In this document: positions 52,675 to 61,527 of the stretch, in pieces
Layout of the letters: each line of letters begins with the position of its first letter
How positions within the stretch are numbered: position 1 is the stretch's first letter
Assembly: GCA_031411235.1 (NCBI GenBank)
Contig: JANOAR010000135.1
Coordinates: forward strand, 3,809 to 67,808
DNA: 64,000 bases
Source of the DNA: JANOAR01 sp031411235
Lineage (GTDB): Bacteria > Verrucomicrobiota > Verrucomicrobiia > Verrucomicrobiales > Verrucomicrobiaceae
Reading direction: 5' to 3'
Notes under the pieces: generated by a model
Told to the model about the DNA's origin: nothing
Seen by the model: the letters and a program-made list of their open reading frames with translations, nothing else
The model's database searches: none
Program-made: the position numbers and the translations under genes

Positions 52675-55600
52675 GCCCCATAGTTGCGATTGCCCAAGTC
52701 CCAGCGTTCCAAAAGGACGGCTGAGCGCCCTGCTTCGGCCACTACAGGCTTTGGGTGTTACCCTCCTGTTCCTCCTCCCCACCGTCCTCCACGCCCAAGT
52801 TCCCCCTCAAATCCGCATCCAAGGTGGCGGACTCGTCATCCTCAATGGCGGCAACCTCATCATTAACGGCAATCGTTTCTTCAGCGGCGGCCAGCCCCTC
52901 ATCACCCCCTCAGCGCCCGTTTCTGTTCACGGCCCACGCCTCCTCTGGGCCAATGGCGAGACACTACCCGGCCAACTCCTCAGCGCTGCCGATAGCACCC
53001 TCACCTGGAGTTCCCCCCTCTTCGCCGAGCCCCTCGTCCTGAGTTCCGCTAGCCTCCGGCGCATCGACTTCCCTCCTATCGCGGCCAAGGCGAGCCCAGA
53101 GCCCTTCAGCATCCTCTTTCGCAATGGCGACCTCATGCACGCCGACATCGTCAGTCTCACAGACGATACCCTCACCCTCCGTCGCATCGGCCAGCCGGAT
53201 ATGGCCGTGCCCATGGCGCAAATTCAGACTATCCGCCGCCATATCGGCCTACCCTATCAAGGCCCTAGCGGCCTCGCAGGCTGGCAGAGCCACCTCACCC
53301 ATCGCCTCGCCGACTGGTCCAATGGCGAGCGCGGCACCCTCACCACCCATACCTGGAATCGCGCCATCGCCCTCCCCGTTGACCTCCCTCAGAGCGTCCT
53401 CATTGAGTTCACTATCACCGCCAGCAAGCGCCCCCAGTTCAGCCTCGGCTTCAGCAAAGCCGAAGATGAATCGCCCAAAATCGAAACCTGGGAAGACGAA
53501 CTCGTCGTCACCGACGCCCTTGCCTTCAAACCCCTGCGCACCCTACAAGCCACCGACCGCAGCGTCGCTCTGCGCCTCACTTGGGATCGCACCAGCCACA
53601 TCTTCACCCTCCACGACCAATCGGGCAAATCCCTCGCCAGCATCACCGCCAAGCGCCCCATCCGCCAGCCCGCCATCGTCCTCCGCAACAAAGGCAGCGA
53701 CCTCACCCTAGCGCACCTCAGCATTCGCCCCTGGAATGGCCAGCCCCTCCCCCAGCTCGATGCCAAAGCCCCACGCATCGACTTCCTCGGCGGTCGCGCT
53801 CTTAATGCCACCCTGCGTGGCCTCGCCGCTGGCTGCGAGGCCGTCCCCACCGACGGCAGCACCCCCATCGCCCTCGCATGGGATCAGCTCGCCGCCTTCG
53901 ATGCTGGCCCAGCCTCCACCCCTCAACCACCACCCCTCAACCCTCCACCACCCGCCACCCGCCTCGCCTTTGCCGACGGCAGCACCCTCACCGGCGACCT
54001 CGTCAACATCACCAACGGCCTCGCCACCGTCCGCACCCCCATCGCCACCGAGCCCCTCACCGCCCCCATCGCTGGCCTCACTCGCATCACCCTCCAAGAG
54101 CCCGCCGCGCCCGATGCCGCACCCGACCTTTCGCTCGCTCAGCTTGATGAACTCACCCTCGGCGGCACTACGCTGCACGGCACGCTCGCAGGCACGGGCG
54201 AGGCCACCTTCCGCTGGCTTGCCCCCGGCGCGACCCAGCCCGTCGCCCTCGCCAGCCCCACCCCGCCCGATACCACCATCACCCGCGCTATCCCTTCCGC
54301 CTCTCAGCCTTCGACTCTCAATCCTCAGCCACCTTCCCCCGCGCTCTTTTTCCTCCGCGACGGCAGCATCGTCCCCGGCGAACTCACCCGCATCACCCCC
54401 GAAGGCGCAGGCATGAAGAGCCCCATCACCGCCCTCGACCACATCGCTGCCACCGCCCTCAGCGCCATCCACTTCCGCCCCACCGCCACCCAGGCCGATG
54501 GCTTCGACGACACCGCTTGGCAAGTCATCAACGGCAGCGAAACCGAAGCCCAGCTCAGTCCCGAAAAACTCATCCTCAGCGGCGCAGGCAGTATCGGTCA
54601 CCCCAGCATTTTATTTGGCAATCAACTCAGCTTCGACCTCTCCATGCCCAGCTTTTGGGGAGCCATCGCCGTGCAACTCTTCGTCGGCGACTTGCAAGAA
54701 AAGCAGCCCGCCACCCAAGTCCACTTCCTCTTCTCCAGCGAAGACTTCTGGTGTGCCATCGAGGATCCCGAAGGCGGCTCCCGCACCAGCGAACAACTGC
54801 GTGGCCTCACCCAGAAAACCGTCCGTGTCCGCCTCCAGTTCAGCGACAGCCAAATGCAAATCTTTGCCAACGATCTCCCCCTCATCACCGCCCCGCTCGA
54901 CTCCGCCAAGCGCAAAGGCACAGGCCTCGCCTTCGCCCCCTCCACCATGTGGGGCAACAACCAAGCCCGCATCGTCGAGATCACGAACTTCAGCGTGCGC
55001 ACTCAGGCCGACTTCTTGCAGCTCCCCAGCATCAACCCCCAAGCTCGCGAGCAAGCTCTTTTAATTCCCCGCTTCCGGCGCGACACCCCGCCCACCCACG
55101 TCCTCCTCGCCCCCAATGGCGACCTGCTCCGTGGCCGCATCGAAGGAGCCACCGCCAAGAGTCTCAAATTCGTCTCCGGTGTCGAAACCATCAGCGTGCC
55201 GACCGAGCGCATCGCCGCCGCCGTGTGGCTGAAACCTGCCGTTGAGGAAAAGGTGAAATCTGAGGCTGCGGCAGCAGCTCCCCCGGCCCCGGCCATCCCA
55301 CCCGCCCAGCCCGAGAATGAAAATACAGAGTTTCATCCCACCCACTGGCTCACCCTCAAGGACGGCGCACAGCTCGCCCTAGCCGTGCAAAAATTCGACC
55401 CCGACACCATCATCGCCACCTCCCCCACGCTCGGCCTTTGTCGCATCCCCCTGCCGTCCGTCTCCATCCTTCGCATCGCCGCCCCACCGCCCTCATCTGC
55501 CACCCTCGCCTACCAGGACTGGCAACTCCACTACGCCCCCGAGCCCGTCCTACCCGAGACAGGCGGCGAGGCCTCCCCCCTGCTTGGCAAGGCCGCCCCC

Positions 55601-56023
55601 GACTTCACCCTCCCCCTCGCTGGCGGCGGCCAGTTCCAGCTCGCCGCCGAGAAAGGCACCATCATCGTCCTCGACTTCTGGGCCACCTGGTGCGGCCCCT
55701 GCGTCGCCGCCATGCCCGAGCAAATCAAGACCCTGGCCCAGTTCGCCGGGCAGCCTGTTAAATTCATCGCCATCAACCAAGGCGAGCCCGAAGCCCCCAT
55801 CTTAAAATTCCTCCAACAGCGCCACTGGGCGCTCACCGTCGCCCTCGATCAGCAGCAAGAGGTCGGCAAAAAATACGGCGTCGAAGGCATCCCCCACACC
55901 GTCATCATCGGCCCCACAGGCAACATCGAATACAGCATCACCGGAGCCGCCCCCGGCAACGCCGAACAAATGGCCGCCGTCATTCGCAAGCTACTAGGCC
56001 TCAAAACCGCCTCCGCCTTTTAG
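52664..56023 (+). CDS. Exported repeat-module/thioredoxin fusion protein
   Basis: A 1119-aa protein with a signal peptide (LQALGVTLLFLLPTVLHAQ) and at least six copies of a ~45-aa beta module of the form 'DG..l.G.l......' (e.g. ANGETLPGQLLSA ~95, RNGDLMHADIVS ~152, ADGSTLTGDLVN ~435, RDGSIVPGELTR ~562, PNGDLLRGRIEG ~816, KDGAQLALAVQK ~896). Two beta-sandwich segments lie between modules. The last ~150 aa are a TlpA-like thioredoxin domain: WATWCGPC (CxxC, ~1008), FKFIAINQ, GIPHTVII. Two module linkers are encoded by heptamer arrays. It ends the secreted operon, sharing 11 bases with the toroid gene. Likely a periplasmic redox or binding protein; target unknown. Confidence 0.8.
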   Translation: MSAEPHSCDCPSPSVPKGRLSALLRPLQALGVTLLFLLPTVLHAQVPPQIRIQGGGLVILNGGNLIINGNRFFSGGQPLITPSAPVSVHGPRLLWANGETLPGQLLSAADSTLTWSSPLFAEPLVLSSASLRRIDFPPIAAKASPEPFSILFRNGDLMHADIVSLTDDTLTLRRIGQPDMAVPMAQIQTIRRHIGLPYQGPSGLAGWQSHLTHRLADWSNGERGTLTTHTWNRAIALPVDLPQSVLIEFTITASKRPQFSLGFSKAEDESPKIETWEDELVVTDALAFKPLRTLQATDRSVALRLTWDRTSHIFTLHDQSGKSLASITAKRPIRQPAIVLRNKGSDLTLAHLSIRPWNGQPLPQLDAKAPRIDFLGGRALNATLRGLAAGCEAVPTDGSTPIALAWDQLAAFDAGPASTPQPPPLNPPPPATRLAFADGSTLTGDLVNITNGLATVRTPIATEPLTAPIAGLTRITLQEPAAPDAAPDLSLAQLDELTLGGTTLHGTLAGTGEATFRWLAPGATQPVALASPTPPDTTITRAIPSASQPSTLNPQPPSPALFFLRDGSIVPGELTRITPEGAGMKSPITALDHIAATALSAIHFRPTATQADGFDDTAWQVINGSETEAQLSPEKLILSGAGSIGHPSILFGNQLSFDLSMPSFWGAIAVQLFVGDLQEKQPATQVHFLFSSEDFWCAIEDPEGGSRTSEQLRGLTQKTVRVRLQFSDSQMQIFANDLPLITAPLDSAKRKGTGLAFAPSTMWGNNQARIVEITNFSVRTQADFLQLPSINPQAREQALLIPRFRRDTPPTHVLLAPNGDLLRGRIEGATAKSLKFVSGVETISVPTERIAAAVWLKPAVEEKVKSEAAAAAPPAPAIPPAQPENENTEFHPTHWLTLKDGAQLALAVQKFDPDTIIATSPTLGLCRIPLPSVSILRIAAPPPSSATLAYQDWQLHYAPEPVLPETGGEASPLLGKAAPDFTLPLAGGGQFQLAAEKGTIIVLDFWATWCGPCVAAMPEQIKTLAQFAGQPVKFIAINQGEPEAPILKFLQQRHWALTVALDQQQEVGKKYGVEGIPHTVIIGPTGNIEYSITGAAPGNAEQMAAVIRKLLGLKTASAF
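53907..53960 (+). repeat. In-frame heptamer array (CCCTCAA family) in a module linker
   Basis: Seven-base units CCTCCAC, CCCTCAA, CCACCAC, CCCTCAA, CCCTCCA, CCACCCG, CCACCCG run in phase and encode a Pro-rich linker just before the third 'DG' module of the thioredoxin fusion. Confidence 0.6.
54299..54333 (+). repeat. Second in-frame heptamer array in a module linker
   Basis: Units TCTCAGC, CTTCGAC, TCTCAAT, CCTCAGC and CACCTTC encode SQPSTLNPQPPSPAL, immediately before the module starting FFLRDGSIVPG. It is the same class as the array at 53907, at a second module boundary. Confidence 0.55.
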
Positions 56024-56073
56024 CAACAGCATCGCCCTCTGCAGCCCAGCCGGATAAACCCACCCGTACCCGA

Positions 56074-57165
56074 ATGAAAGTGGAAGGCCTACACCGCCAA
56101 AGCATCGAGCCCCTACCCGGCAGCCGAGCCGTGCAGATACTCGATCAAACCCTGCTGCCGCACGAAATAATCTGGCGTGAAGTGCGCACCCTCGATGCCG
56201 CCGCCGATGCCATTTCACACATGCTCGTGCGCGGTGCCCCCTTGATTGGTGTCACGGCAGCCTTTGGATATGCCTTGGCCGCCCAGCGCGACGCCACCGA
56301 GCACGGCCTCGCCGCCGCCTATGATCAGCTCTTGGCCACCCGCCCGACGGCGGTGAATCTCCGCTGGGCACTGGATCGGATGCGCACCCATCTCCAGCCC
56401 TTGCCACCTGCGGCCAAGGCCGATGCCGCTTGGCTGGAAGCCGTAAAAATCAGCACCGAAGATGTCGCCGCCAACGCCGCGCTAGGGCGGCATGGGCTCG
56501 AAGTCTTCCGCCAAGTCCTCGCCGCCAAACAAAGCGACACGCTCAACCTTATGACCCACTGCAACGCAGGCTGGCTCGCCTGCGTGGACGGCGGCACCGC
56601 TCTCTCGCCCATCTACCACGCCCACGACGCAGGCATCAACGTGCATGTCTGGGTCAGCGAGACGCGCCCGCGCAACCAAGGAGCCTCGCTCACTGCCTGG
56701 GAACTGCGCCAGCATGGCGTGCCGCACACCCTTGTCGTGGACAATGCCGCCGGTCACCTACTCCAGCGCGGGCTCGTCGATGCCTGCATAGTCGGTGCCG
56801 ACCGCGTCGCCGCGAATGGCGACGTGGCGAACAAAATAGGCACCTACATGAAGGCACTCGCCGCCAAGGCCCACAACGTCCCCTTCTACGTCGCCATGCC
56901 CACCAGCACCATCGACTGGACGATCTCAGACGGCATCCGCGACATCCCCATCGAGCAGCGCAGCCAGCACGAAGTCACCCACCTCGCCGGGCAGGGCAGC
57001 GCAGGCCTCCGCCAGGAAATCCTCATCGCCCCCACAGGCACCCACGCCAGGAACGACGCCTTCGACGTCACACCCGCCGCCCTCGTGACCGCCTTCATCA
57101 CCGAGCAAGGCGTCTGCCGAGCTAATACTGCGGATTTACGCCGCATGGCATCAGGCGGAGAGTGA
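56074..57165 (+). CDS. mtnA: S-methyl-5-thioribose-1-phosphate isomerase
   Basis: Isomerises methylthioribose-1-phosphate in the methionine salvage pathway; cytosolic, eIF2B-like fold. The 363-aa product has the family length. Motifs: VRGAPLIGVTAAFGYALA, active-site Cys in LMTHCNAGWLAC, VWVSETRPRNQGA, DNAAGHLLQRGLVD, catalytic Asp in IVGADRVAANGDVANKIGTY, and PTSTIDWTISDGIRDIPIE. All key residues are intact. It follows the thioredoxin fusion by 50 bases, and a pyrimidine-rich octamer array follows its stop. The MetE-like gene 149 bases later fits a methionine-recycling context. Confidence 0.95.
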   Translation: MKVEGLHRQSIEPLPGSRAVQILDQTLLPHEIIWREVRTLDAAADAISHMLVRGAPLIGVTAAFGYALAAQRDATEHGLAAAYDQLLATRPTAVNLRWALDRMRTHLQPLPPAAKADAAWLEAVKISTEDVAANAALGRHGLEVFRQVLAAKQSDTLNLMTHCNAGWLACVDGGTALSPIYHAHDAGINVHVWVSETRPRNQGASLTAWELRQHGVPHTLVVDNAAGHLLQRGLVDACIVGADRVAANGDVANKIGTYMKALAAKAHNVPFYVAMPTSTIDWTISDGIRDIPIEQRSQHEVTHLAGQGSAGLRQEILIAPTGTHARNDAFDVTPAALVTAFITEQGVCRANTADLRRMASGGE

Positions 57166-57176
57166 ACTCCTCCCCC

Positions 57177-57224
57177 TCTCATAGTCTCCCTGTCTCCCCC
57201 TCTGATTGTCTGATTGTCCCCCCT
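57177..57224 (+). repeat. Octamer tandem array (TCTNNNNG family)
   Basis: Six 8-base units in strict phase: TCTCATAG, TCTCCCTG, TCTCCCCC, TCTGATTG, TCTGATTG, TCCCCCCT. This is one pyrimidine arm without an obvious complementary arm, lying 12 bases after the mtnA stop and 90 bases before the next start. Period 8, unlike the heptamer arrays. Confidence 0.65.
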
Positions 57225-57313
57225 TGCGAGATCGCGCCGTTGCCTTTGTTGCTTCGCGCCTTCGGTGTGCCTGGGGTTTGCTACGGTGCTGACTCGGCGT
57301 GTAGATTCGTCGC

Positions 57314-58312
57314 ATGGCTTCTATTCTCACGACCACGGTTGGCTCTTATCCTGTTCCCGATTGGCTTGCGGCGCTGCCGAGTGAGCAGGCGCTCATCGAC
57401 GCGACGCGGGTCGTGTTTAACCAGCAGCGGCAGGCGGGGATCGACTTGCCGACGGATGGGGAGCTGTACCGCTTTGATGTGAATCACCCGGATACCAATG
57501 GCATGATCGAGTACTTCGTCAGTCGGCTGGGGGGCATTGATAGCCGGGTGAGTCGGGCGGATGGCGTGGCGTTTCGGGCGAAGCGGGAGATGGGCTTTCG
57601 CAACAAGCCTGCCGCCGTGGTGCGTGGCCCCATCACGGAGGGCAGCCTCAATTTGCCAGATGACTGTGCGCGGGCGGCGAAGGTGGCTGGGGGCGAGTTT
57701 AAATTCACCCTCACTAGCCCCTACATGCTGGCTCGGACTTTACTCGATGAGCACTACCACGACATGGAGGGGCTGACGATGGCGCTGGCGGATGCGATGG
57801 CGGCGCAGGCGGCGGAGCTGGACTGTGCGTGCGTGCAGGTTGATGAGGCAAATGTGCCTGGAAATCCTGTGGATGGGCCGCTAGCGGCGCGGGCGATCAA
57901 TCGCATCCTGGATGCGGTGAAGGGGCAGCGGGCGGTGCATTTTTGCTTTGGCAACTACGGCGGGCAGACGATTCAGAGCGGGGCTTGGGATGTGCTGTTG
58001 GAGTTTTTGAATAGCCTGCACGCGGATCATTTGGTGCTGGAGCTTGCCCATCGCCCGAAGGAGGATTTGGACGCGCTGAAAGACCTCGCGCCACACATTG
58101 GCATTGGCCTGGGGGTGGTGGACATCAAGGTGAACCATGTGGAGTCGCCGGATGAGATCGCACGCGCCATCGAACTCGCCGAACGCAAGCTGGGCGCGGG
58201 GCGAGTGAAGTTCATCCACCCCGACTGCGGCTTCTGGATGCTGAAGCGCTCGGTGGCGGATCGGAAGATCGAGGCGCTGGCGTTGGGGCGGGATTTGTTT
58301 GCGGGGCGGTGA
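57314..58312 (+). CDS. MetE C-terminal-domain-like cobalamin-independent methyltransferase
   Basis: A 332-aa barrel protein corresponding to the catalytic half of MetE (PF01717). Opening ILTTTVGSYPVP is typical. The zinc ligands can be followed: His and Cys in VHFCFGN, Glu in LVLELAHR, and Cys in FIHPDCGFWML. Archaeal-type MetE proteins of this size take a methyl group from methylated corrinoids or folates and give it to homocysteine or another thiol. PGNPVDGPLAARAINRI and QVDEANVPGNP fit the substrate-loop region. Neighbourhood (mtnA) suggests methionine recycling. Whether homocysteine is the acceptor is inferred. Confidence 0.85.
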   Translation: MASILTTTVGSYPVPDWLAALPSEQALIDATRVVFNQQRQAGIDLPTDGELYRFDVNHPDTNGMIEYFVSRLGGIDSRVSRADGVAFRAKREMGFRNKPAAVVRGPITEGSLNLPDDCARAAKVAGGEFKFTLTSPYMLARTLLDEHYHDMEGLTMALADAMAAQAAELDCACVQVDEANVPGNPVDGPLAARAINRILDAVKGQRAVHFCFGNYGGQTIQSGAWDVLLEFLNSLHADHLVLELAHRPKEDLDALKDLAPHIGIGLGVVDIKVNHVESPDEIARAIELAERKLGAGRVKFIHPDCGFWMLKRSVADRKIEALALGRDLFAGR

Positions 58313-58318
58313 GGCGGC

Positions 58319-60385
58319 TCAGCGCTCGTCCACACCGCGCATCGTCGGCTTCACCTGCCAGTGCTCGTCGAAGAAGTCTGCGGCGACGGCTTTCCCTGCG
58401 CTCTCGGCAGTCGGTGGCTGGGTGATGTCGAGGATGGCCCAGTCGGGGAGCTTGGGGTTTTGCAGGCTGTTGGTCTTGTCGTGCGCTTCACGGAAGGTGA
58501 GGCCGGAGTTGAGGACAACATAGGGGCCGCGGCCCCATGAGTTGCGATAGCCCAGGCTCAGAATGTGATCAGTGCTCGGTGCGGTGATGGCTGGCTGGGT
58601 ACGCGCTGCGATGGATTTCGCGTTCCAATCAAACGGCAGCGCCTTGTCCTTCATCATGGTCTGGATCATGGAGTTGGACTGCGGTGTTCCCCAAAGGACG
58701 ATGCTCGCATCGGCGAAGTCATTGCCTGAGATTTCGGACTGCCGCTTGATGACGGGATCGCCGCGCATCAAGCCTCTCCAGCGCTGGATGAAGTGTGCGC
58801 TCTCGCTCTTTACCCATTTGTCCGCGCTTGTTTCACCTGTTGGGGCGGAGTCGGGCAGGACGATGATGAAGCGATGCTTGAAGGCGTCGTCGATGGTGCC
58901 GCTGCTGGCATTCCGCTTTTCGGTGAAGTAGGCATCATCCACGGCGGTCTTGGTGAGGGGCTGCCATTGGTTGTTGCGGCGTTCCAGGTAGAAGTAGCTG
59001 AGATAGCCGGAGTAGAATCCGTGATGCTGTTGGGCCACTTTGTTGACCTGCTGGCCGTCGATCAGCACATCAATCGTGCTGGATTTATCGCTCCCGGATT
59101 TGAATCGCGTCGGATCAAGCGCGAGCACACGAACGTTCTTGGTGGTGAGGGTTACGGCAGCGTCGCCTGTGACTTCGGCTTCGATGCGGCAGTCTTCCCA
59201 CTGCTGCTCCATGCGCTCGACGCTGACCCAGAACTGTCGGTTGTAGGCCAGCGTGCGCGTTTGCAGCACCACTTTTCTCGGCATCGGATCGCGCCCCTTC
59301 GCTACCGCTGCTTCAACGAGTTTCTGCACGTCTTTGATGACTTCGGGGTGATACTTGTGCCCCATGCCAGGGCCGATGAGATGCGGCACTTTGAGGCCTT
59401 CTTTGCCCAGCACTTCCATCATGTATTCAGCCGAGTCTCGCTGGGCATCCACCTCGCCGGAGTAGCTGATGAGCGGCACGTTGAAAAAATTGCGGGCGTA
59501 GTCGGGCACGTCGTACACGCCCCACAGCGTTTGCTCATACCAGGGGGGCATCTTGTCGGGGGTGATCTTTTGGTAGCGCTGCACATCCACAAACCCGGCG
59601 CCGGTATGCACGCAGGCCCACTGGTCGGCGAAGTGGGCACCGAGGTGCCACGCGCCTGCGCCGCCCATGCTGAAGCCGGCGAGGGCGATGCGGTTTGTAT
59701 CCACGTTGAATCTCGCCGTAGCGTCGTCGCGGGCCTCGAAGACATCCGTCTCGCCAGCGCTCTTCCAGCCGTTGCAGTAGCGGCCAAAGGGATGGATCAC
59801 AATCGTGCCTGCGGGTTGAAACTGGCCGGGCTTCTTGGCCATCAGGCGGCTGTAAACGAAGTGGATGTCGGTGGCGGTGTCGCCTCGGCCATGCAGCCAG
59901 ATCCACATCGGCACGAGCTTTTTGCCAGCGCCATAGTCGAGCCCCTCGGGCACCTCCACGCCGTAGGGCTGGGCGCTGTCGTCGATGCGCGAGTAGAAGC
60001 CGAGCACCTTCTGGCCACTGCCCATCATCCAGGGCGTTTCGTTCTTCGCCAGCGCCGCGATGCGGGCCTTCGCCTCGGTGAGCAGGGCGGTGGCTTTCTT
60101 CACACCGTCCTCGGGCTTCTTGTCGTACCACTCGTGGAAGTCCAAGGCGTAGCGCACGGCCTTGATGAAGATCGCTGCATCGGCGGAGCGCTCGTGTTTC
60201 TTCACCGCCTCGAAGGCTTTGGCAACGGCAGCGAGTTCGACTTCGAGGCTGGCCTGTTGCTCGGCGGAAAGGTCGGCGGTGGGCTTTGGCGGCAGGCTGC
60301 CTTTGAAGGAGGCGGTGGCTCCGTCGGCGCGGAGCTGGGCGTGGGCGGCGGTGGTGAGAAGCAGGAGAGCGAGGATGGAGCGCAT
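58319..60385 (-). CDS. Secreted alpha/beta-hydrolase (prolyl-oligopeptidase-like/PHB-depolymerase-like)
   Basis: A 688-aa exported protein with a signal peptide (MRSILALLLLTTAAHAQ). A helical N-terminal part (~30-140) precedes the alpha/beta-hydrolase domain: oxyanion segment MWIWLHGRGDT, nucleophile in ALAGFSMGGAGAWHLG, acid in ISYSGEVDAQRDS and His in GPGMGHKYHPE. A ~270-aa C-terminal part is beta-rich (NVRVLALDPTRFKSG). All triad residues are visible. Substrate unclear: a peptide or ester is likely. Convergent with the MetE-like gene (stops 7 bases apart); divergent from the beta-lactamase-fold gene. Confidence 0.82.
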   Translation of the reverse strand: MRSILALLLLTTAAHAQLRADGATASFKGSLPPKPTADLSAEQQASLEVELAAVAKAFEAVKKHERSADAAIFIKAVRYALDFHEWYDKKPEDGVKKATALLTEAKARIAALAKNETPWMMGSGQKVLGFYSRIDDSAQPYGVEVPEGLDYGAGKKLVPMWIWLHGRGDTATDIHFVYSRLMAKKPGQFQPAGTIVIHPFGRYCNGWKSAGETDVFEARDDATARFNVDTNRIALAGFSMGGAGAWHLGAHFADQWACVHTGAGFVDVQRYQKITPDKMPPWYEQTLWGVYDVPDYARNFFNVPLISYSGEVDAQRDSAEYMMEVLGKEGLKVPHLIGPGMGHKYHPEVIKDVQKLVEAAVAKGRDPMPRKVVLQTRTLAYNRQFWVSVERMEQQWEDCRIEAEVTGDAAVTLTTKNVRVLALDPTRFKSGSDKSSTIDVLIDGQQVNKVAQQHHGFYSGYLSYFYLERRNNQWQPLTKTAVDDAYFTEKRNASSGTIDDAFKHRFIIVLPDSAPTGETSADKWVKSESAHFIQRWRGLMRGDPVIKRQSEISGNDFADASIVLWGTPQSNSMIQTMMKDKALPFDWNAKSIAARTQPAITAPSTDHILSLGYRNSWGRGPYVVLNSGLTFREAHDKTNSLQNPKLPDWAILDITQPPTAESAGKAVAADFFDEHWQVKPTMRGVDER

Positions 60386-60469
60386 GGGGGAACTAGGTGC
60401 GCTCGCTGGGGGCCTATTCTGTCAGTCGAAGTGGTCGCAATGTGCCGAGATTGAGCCATCTTTTCCCCT

Positions 60470-61504
60470 GTGAATGCTGTGCTGCCCATCGCTCTGTTTC
60501 TCTGCTGCGGCTCGGCCTTGCAGTCGCGCGAGCTGCCCACGCTCAGCGCTGGCCGCATCGCCGCTGCGCGTGGCTACTCCTTGCAGCAGACGGAAAAGGC
60601 GCTGCTCGTGGAGCAGCATGGCAAGGTGATCCACGAGACCTACGCGGCAGGGGTGACGGCGAAAGACGAGCTGAAAATCTACAGCGGCACGAAGCTCTTC
60701 TGGTGCCTCGCCGCGCTGGCGGCAGTGAATGAGGGGCTGCTGAAGCTCGACGCGCCCGCAGCGCAATGGCTGCCTGCCTGGCGCGAGGATGCGGCTAGAG
60801 GCGCGGTGACGCTGCGGCAGTTGCTGGACTTCTCCTCGGGGCTGGAGCCTGGCTTTAGCTTGCACCAGGACGGGCTGGCGAATCGCGATGGGATGGCGCT
60901 CAAAAAGCCACTGGTGGGGACGACGGGGCGCAGTTTTATCTATGGGCCGAGTGGTTTGCAGGTCTTCCATGCGGGGCTGGCCGAGGCGCTGAAGCCCAAG
61001 AGCGAGACGCCCACCCATTACCTGGAGCAGCAGGTGCTGAAGCCCCTGCGACTCGGCCCCCAGCGCTACGTGGCCGATGCCTCGGGCAAGCCGCTGCTGG
61101 CGGCGGGCTTCATGCTCACCGCGCGCGAGTGGCTGCGAATGGGCCAGCTCATCCTGCACCAGGGCAGGGGGGTGGTGCCCGAGTCCTTGTTTGCCGAAAC
61201 CCTGCGCGGCAGCCGTGCCAATGCCGCCTTTAGCCTGGGCCTCTGGAACAACCGTGCCGCCAACGATACCCAGGCTCGCGAGGTGAATGTGGAGGCGATG
61301 CTGCACAAAAAATGGCAAGAGCAGACCTGGAGCCGCGCCTGCCTATGCAAGTCCGCCCCCGCCGATCTCGTGGCCTGCATCGGCTCGCATGGGGTAAGGC
61401 TCTACGTGGTGCCCTCGCAGGGCTTGGTGATCGTGCGGCTGGCGAATACCGACGGCTACTTCAGCGATGCCGAGTTCCTGCGGCGGTTGTTTGCAGGATC
61501 GTAG
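60470..61504 (+). CDS. Serine hydrolase of the beta-lactamase (class C/PBP) fold
   Basis: A 344-aa exported protein starting at GTG 60470 with signal MNAVLPIALFLCCGSALQS. The catalytic SxxK is in IYSGTKLFW (~85-93), followed by LDAPAAQWLP and LRQLLDFSSGL (typical for class-C-like esterases/peptidases). A tyrosine in FIYGPSGLQ occupies the Y-x-N position without the Asn. The third K-T-G/H-x-G box may be the CIGSHGVRL segment. Activity on beta-lactams cannot be assumed; esterase or peptidase is as likely. Divergent from the hydrolase at 58.3 kb. Confidence 0.8.
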   Translation: MNAVLPIALFLCCGSALQSRELPTLSAGRIAAARGYSLQQTEKALLVEQHGKVIHETYAAGVTAKDELKIYSGTKLFWCLAALAAVNEGLLKLDAPAAQWLPAWREDAARGAVTLRQLLDFSSGLEPGFSLHQDGLANRDGMALKKPLVGTTGRSFIYGPSGLQVFHAGLAEALKPKSETPTHYLEQQVLKPLRLGPQRYVADASGKPLLAAGFMLTAREWLRMGQLILHQGRGVVPESLFAETLRGSRANAAFSLGLWNNRAANDTQAREVNVEAMLHKKWQEQTWSRACLCKSAPADLVACIGSHGVRLYVVPSQGLVIVRLANTDGYFSDAEFLRRLFAGS

Positions 61505-61527
61505 GGCGGGGTGCCATCCGCGTCTTA

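Noticed and set aside
58793..60454. 553-aa plus-strand open frame opposite the alpha/beta-hydrolase
   Set aside because: It is the antisense of a gene with signal peptide and catalytic triad; composition rich in Gly/Val/His as typical for GC-rich antisense frames.
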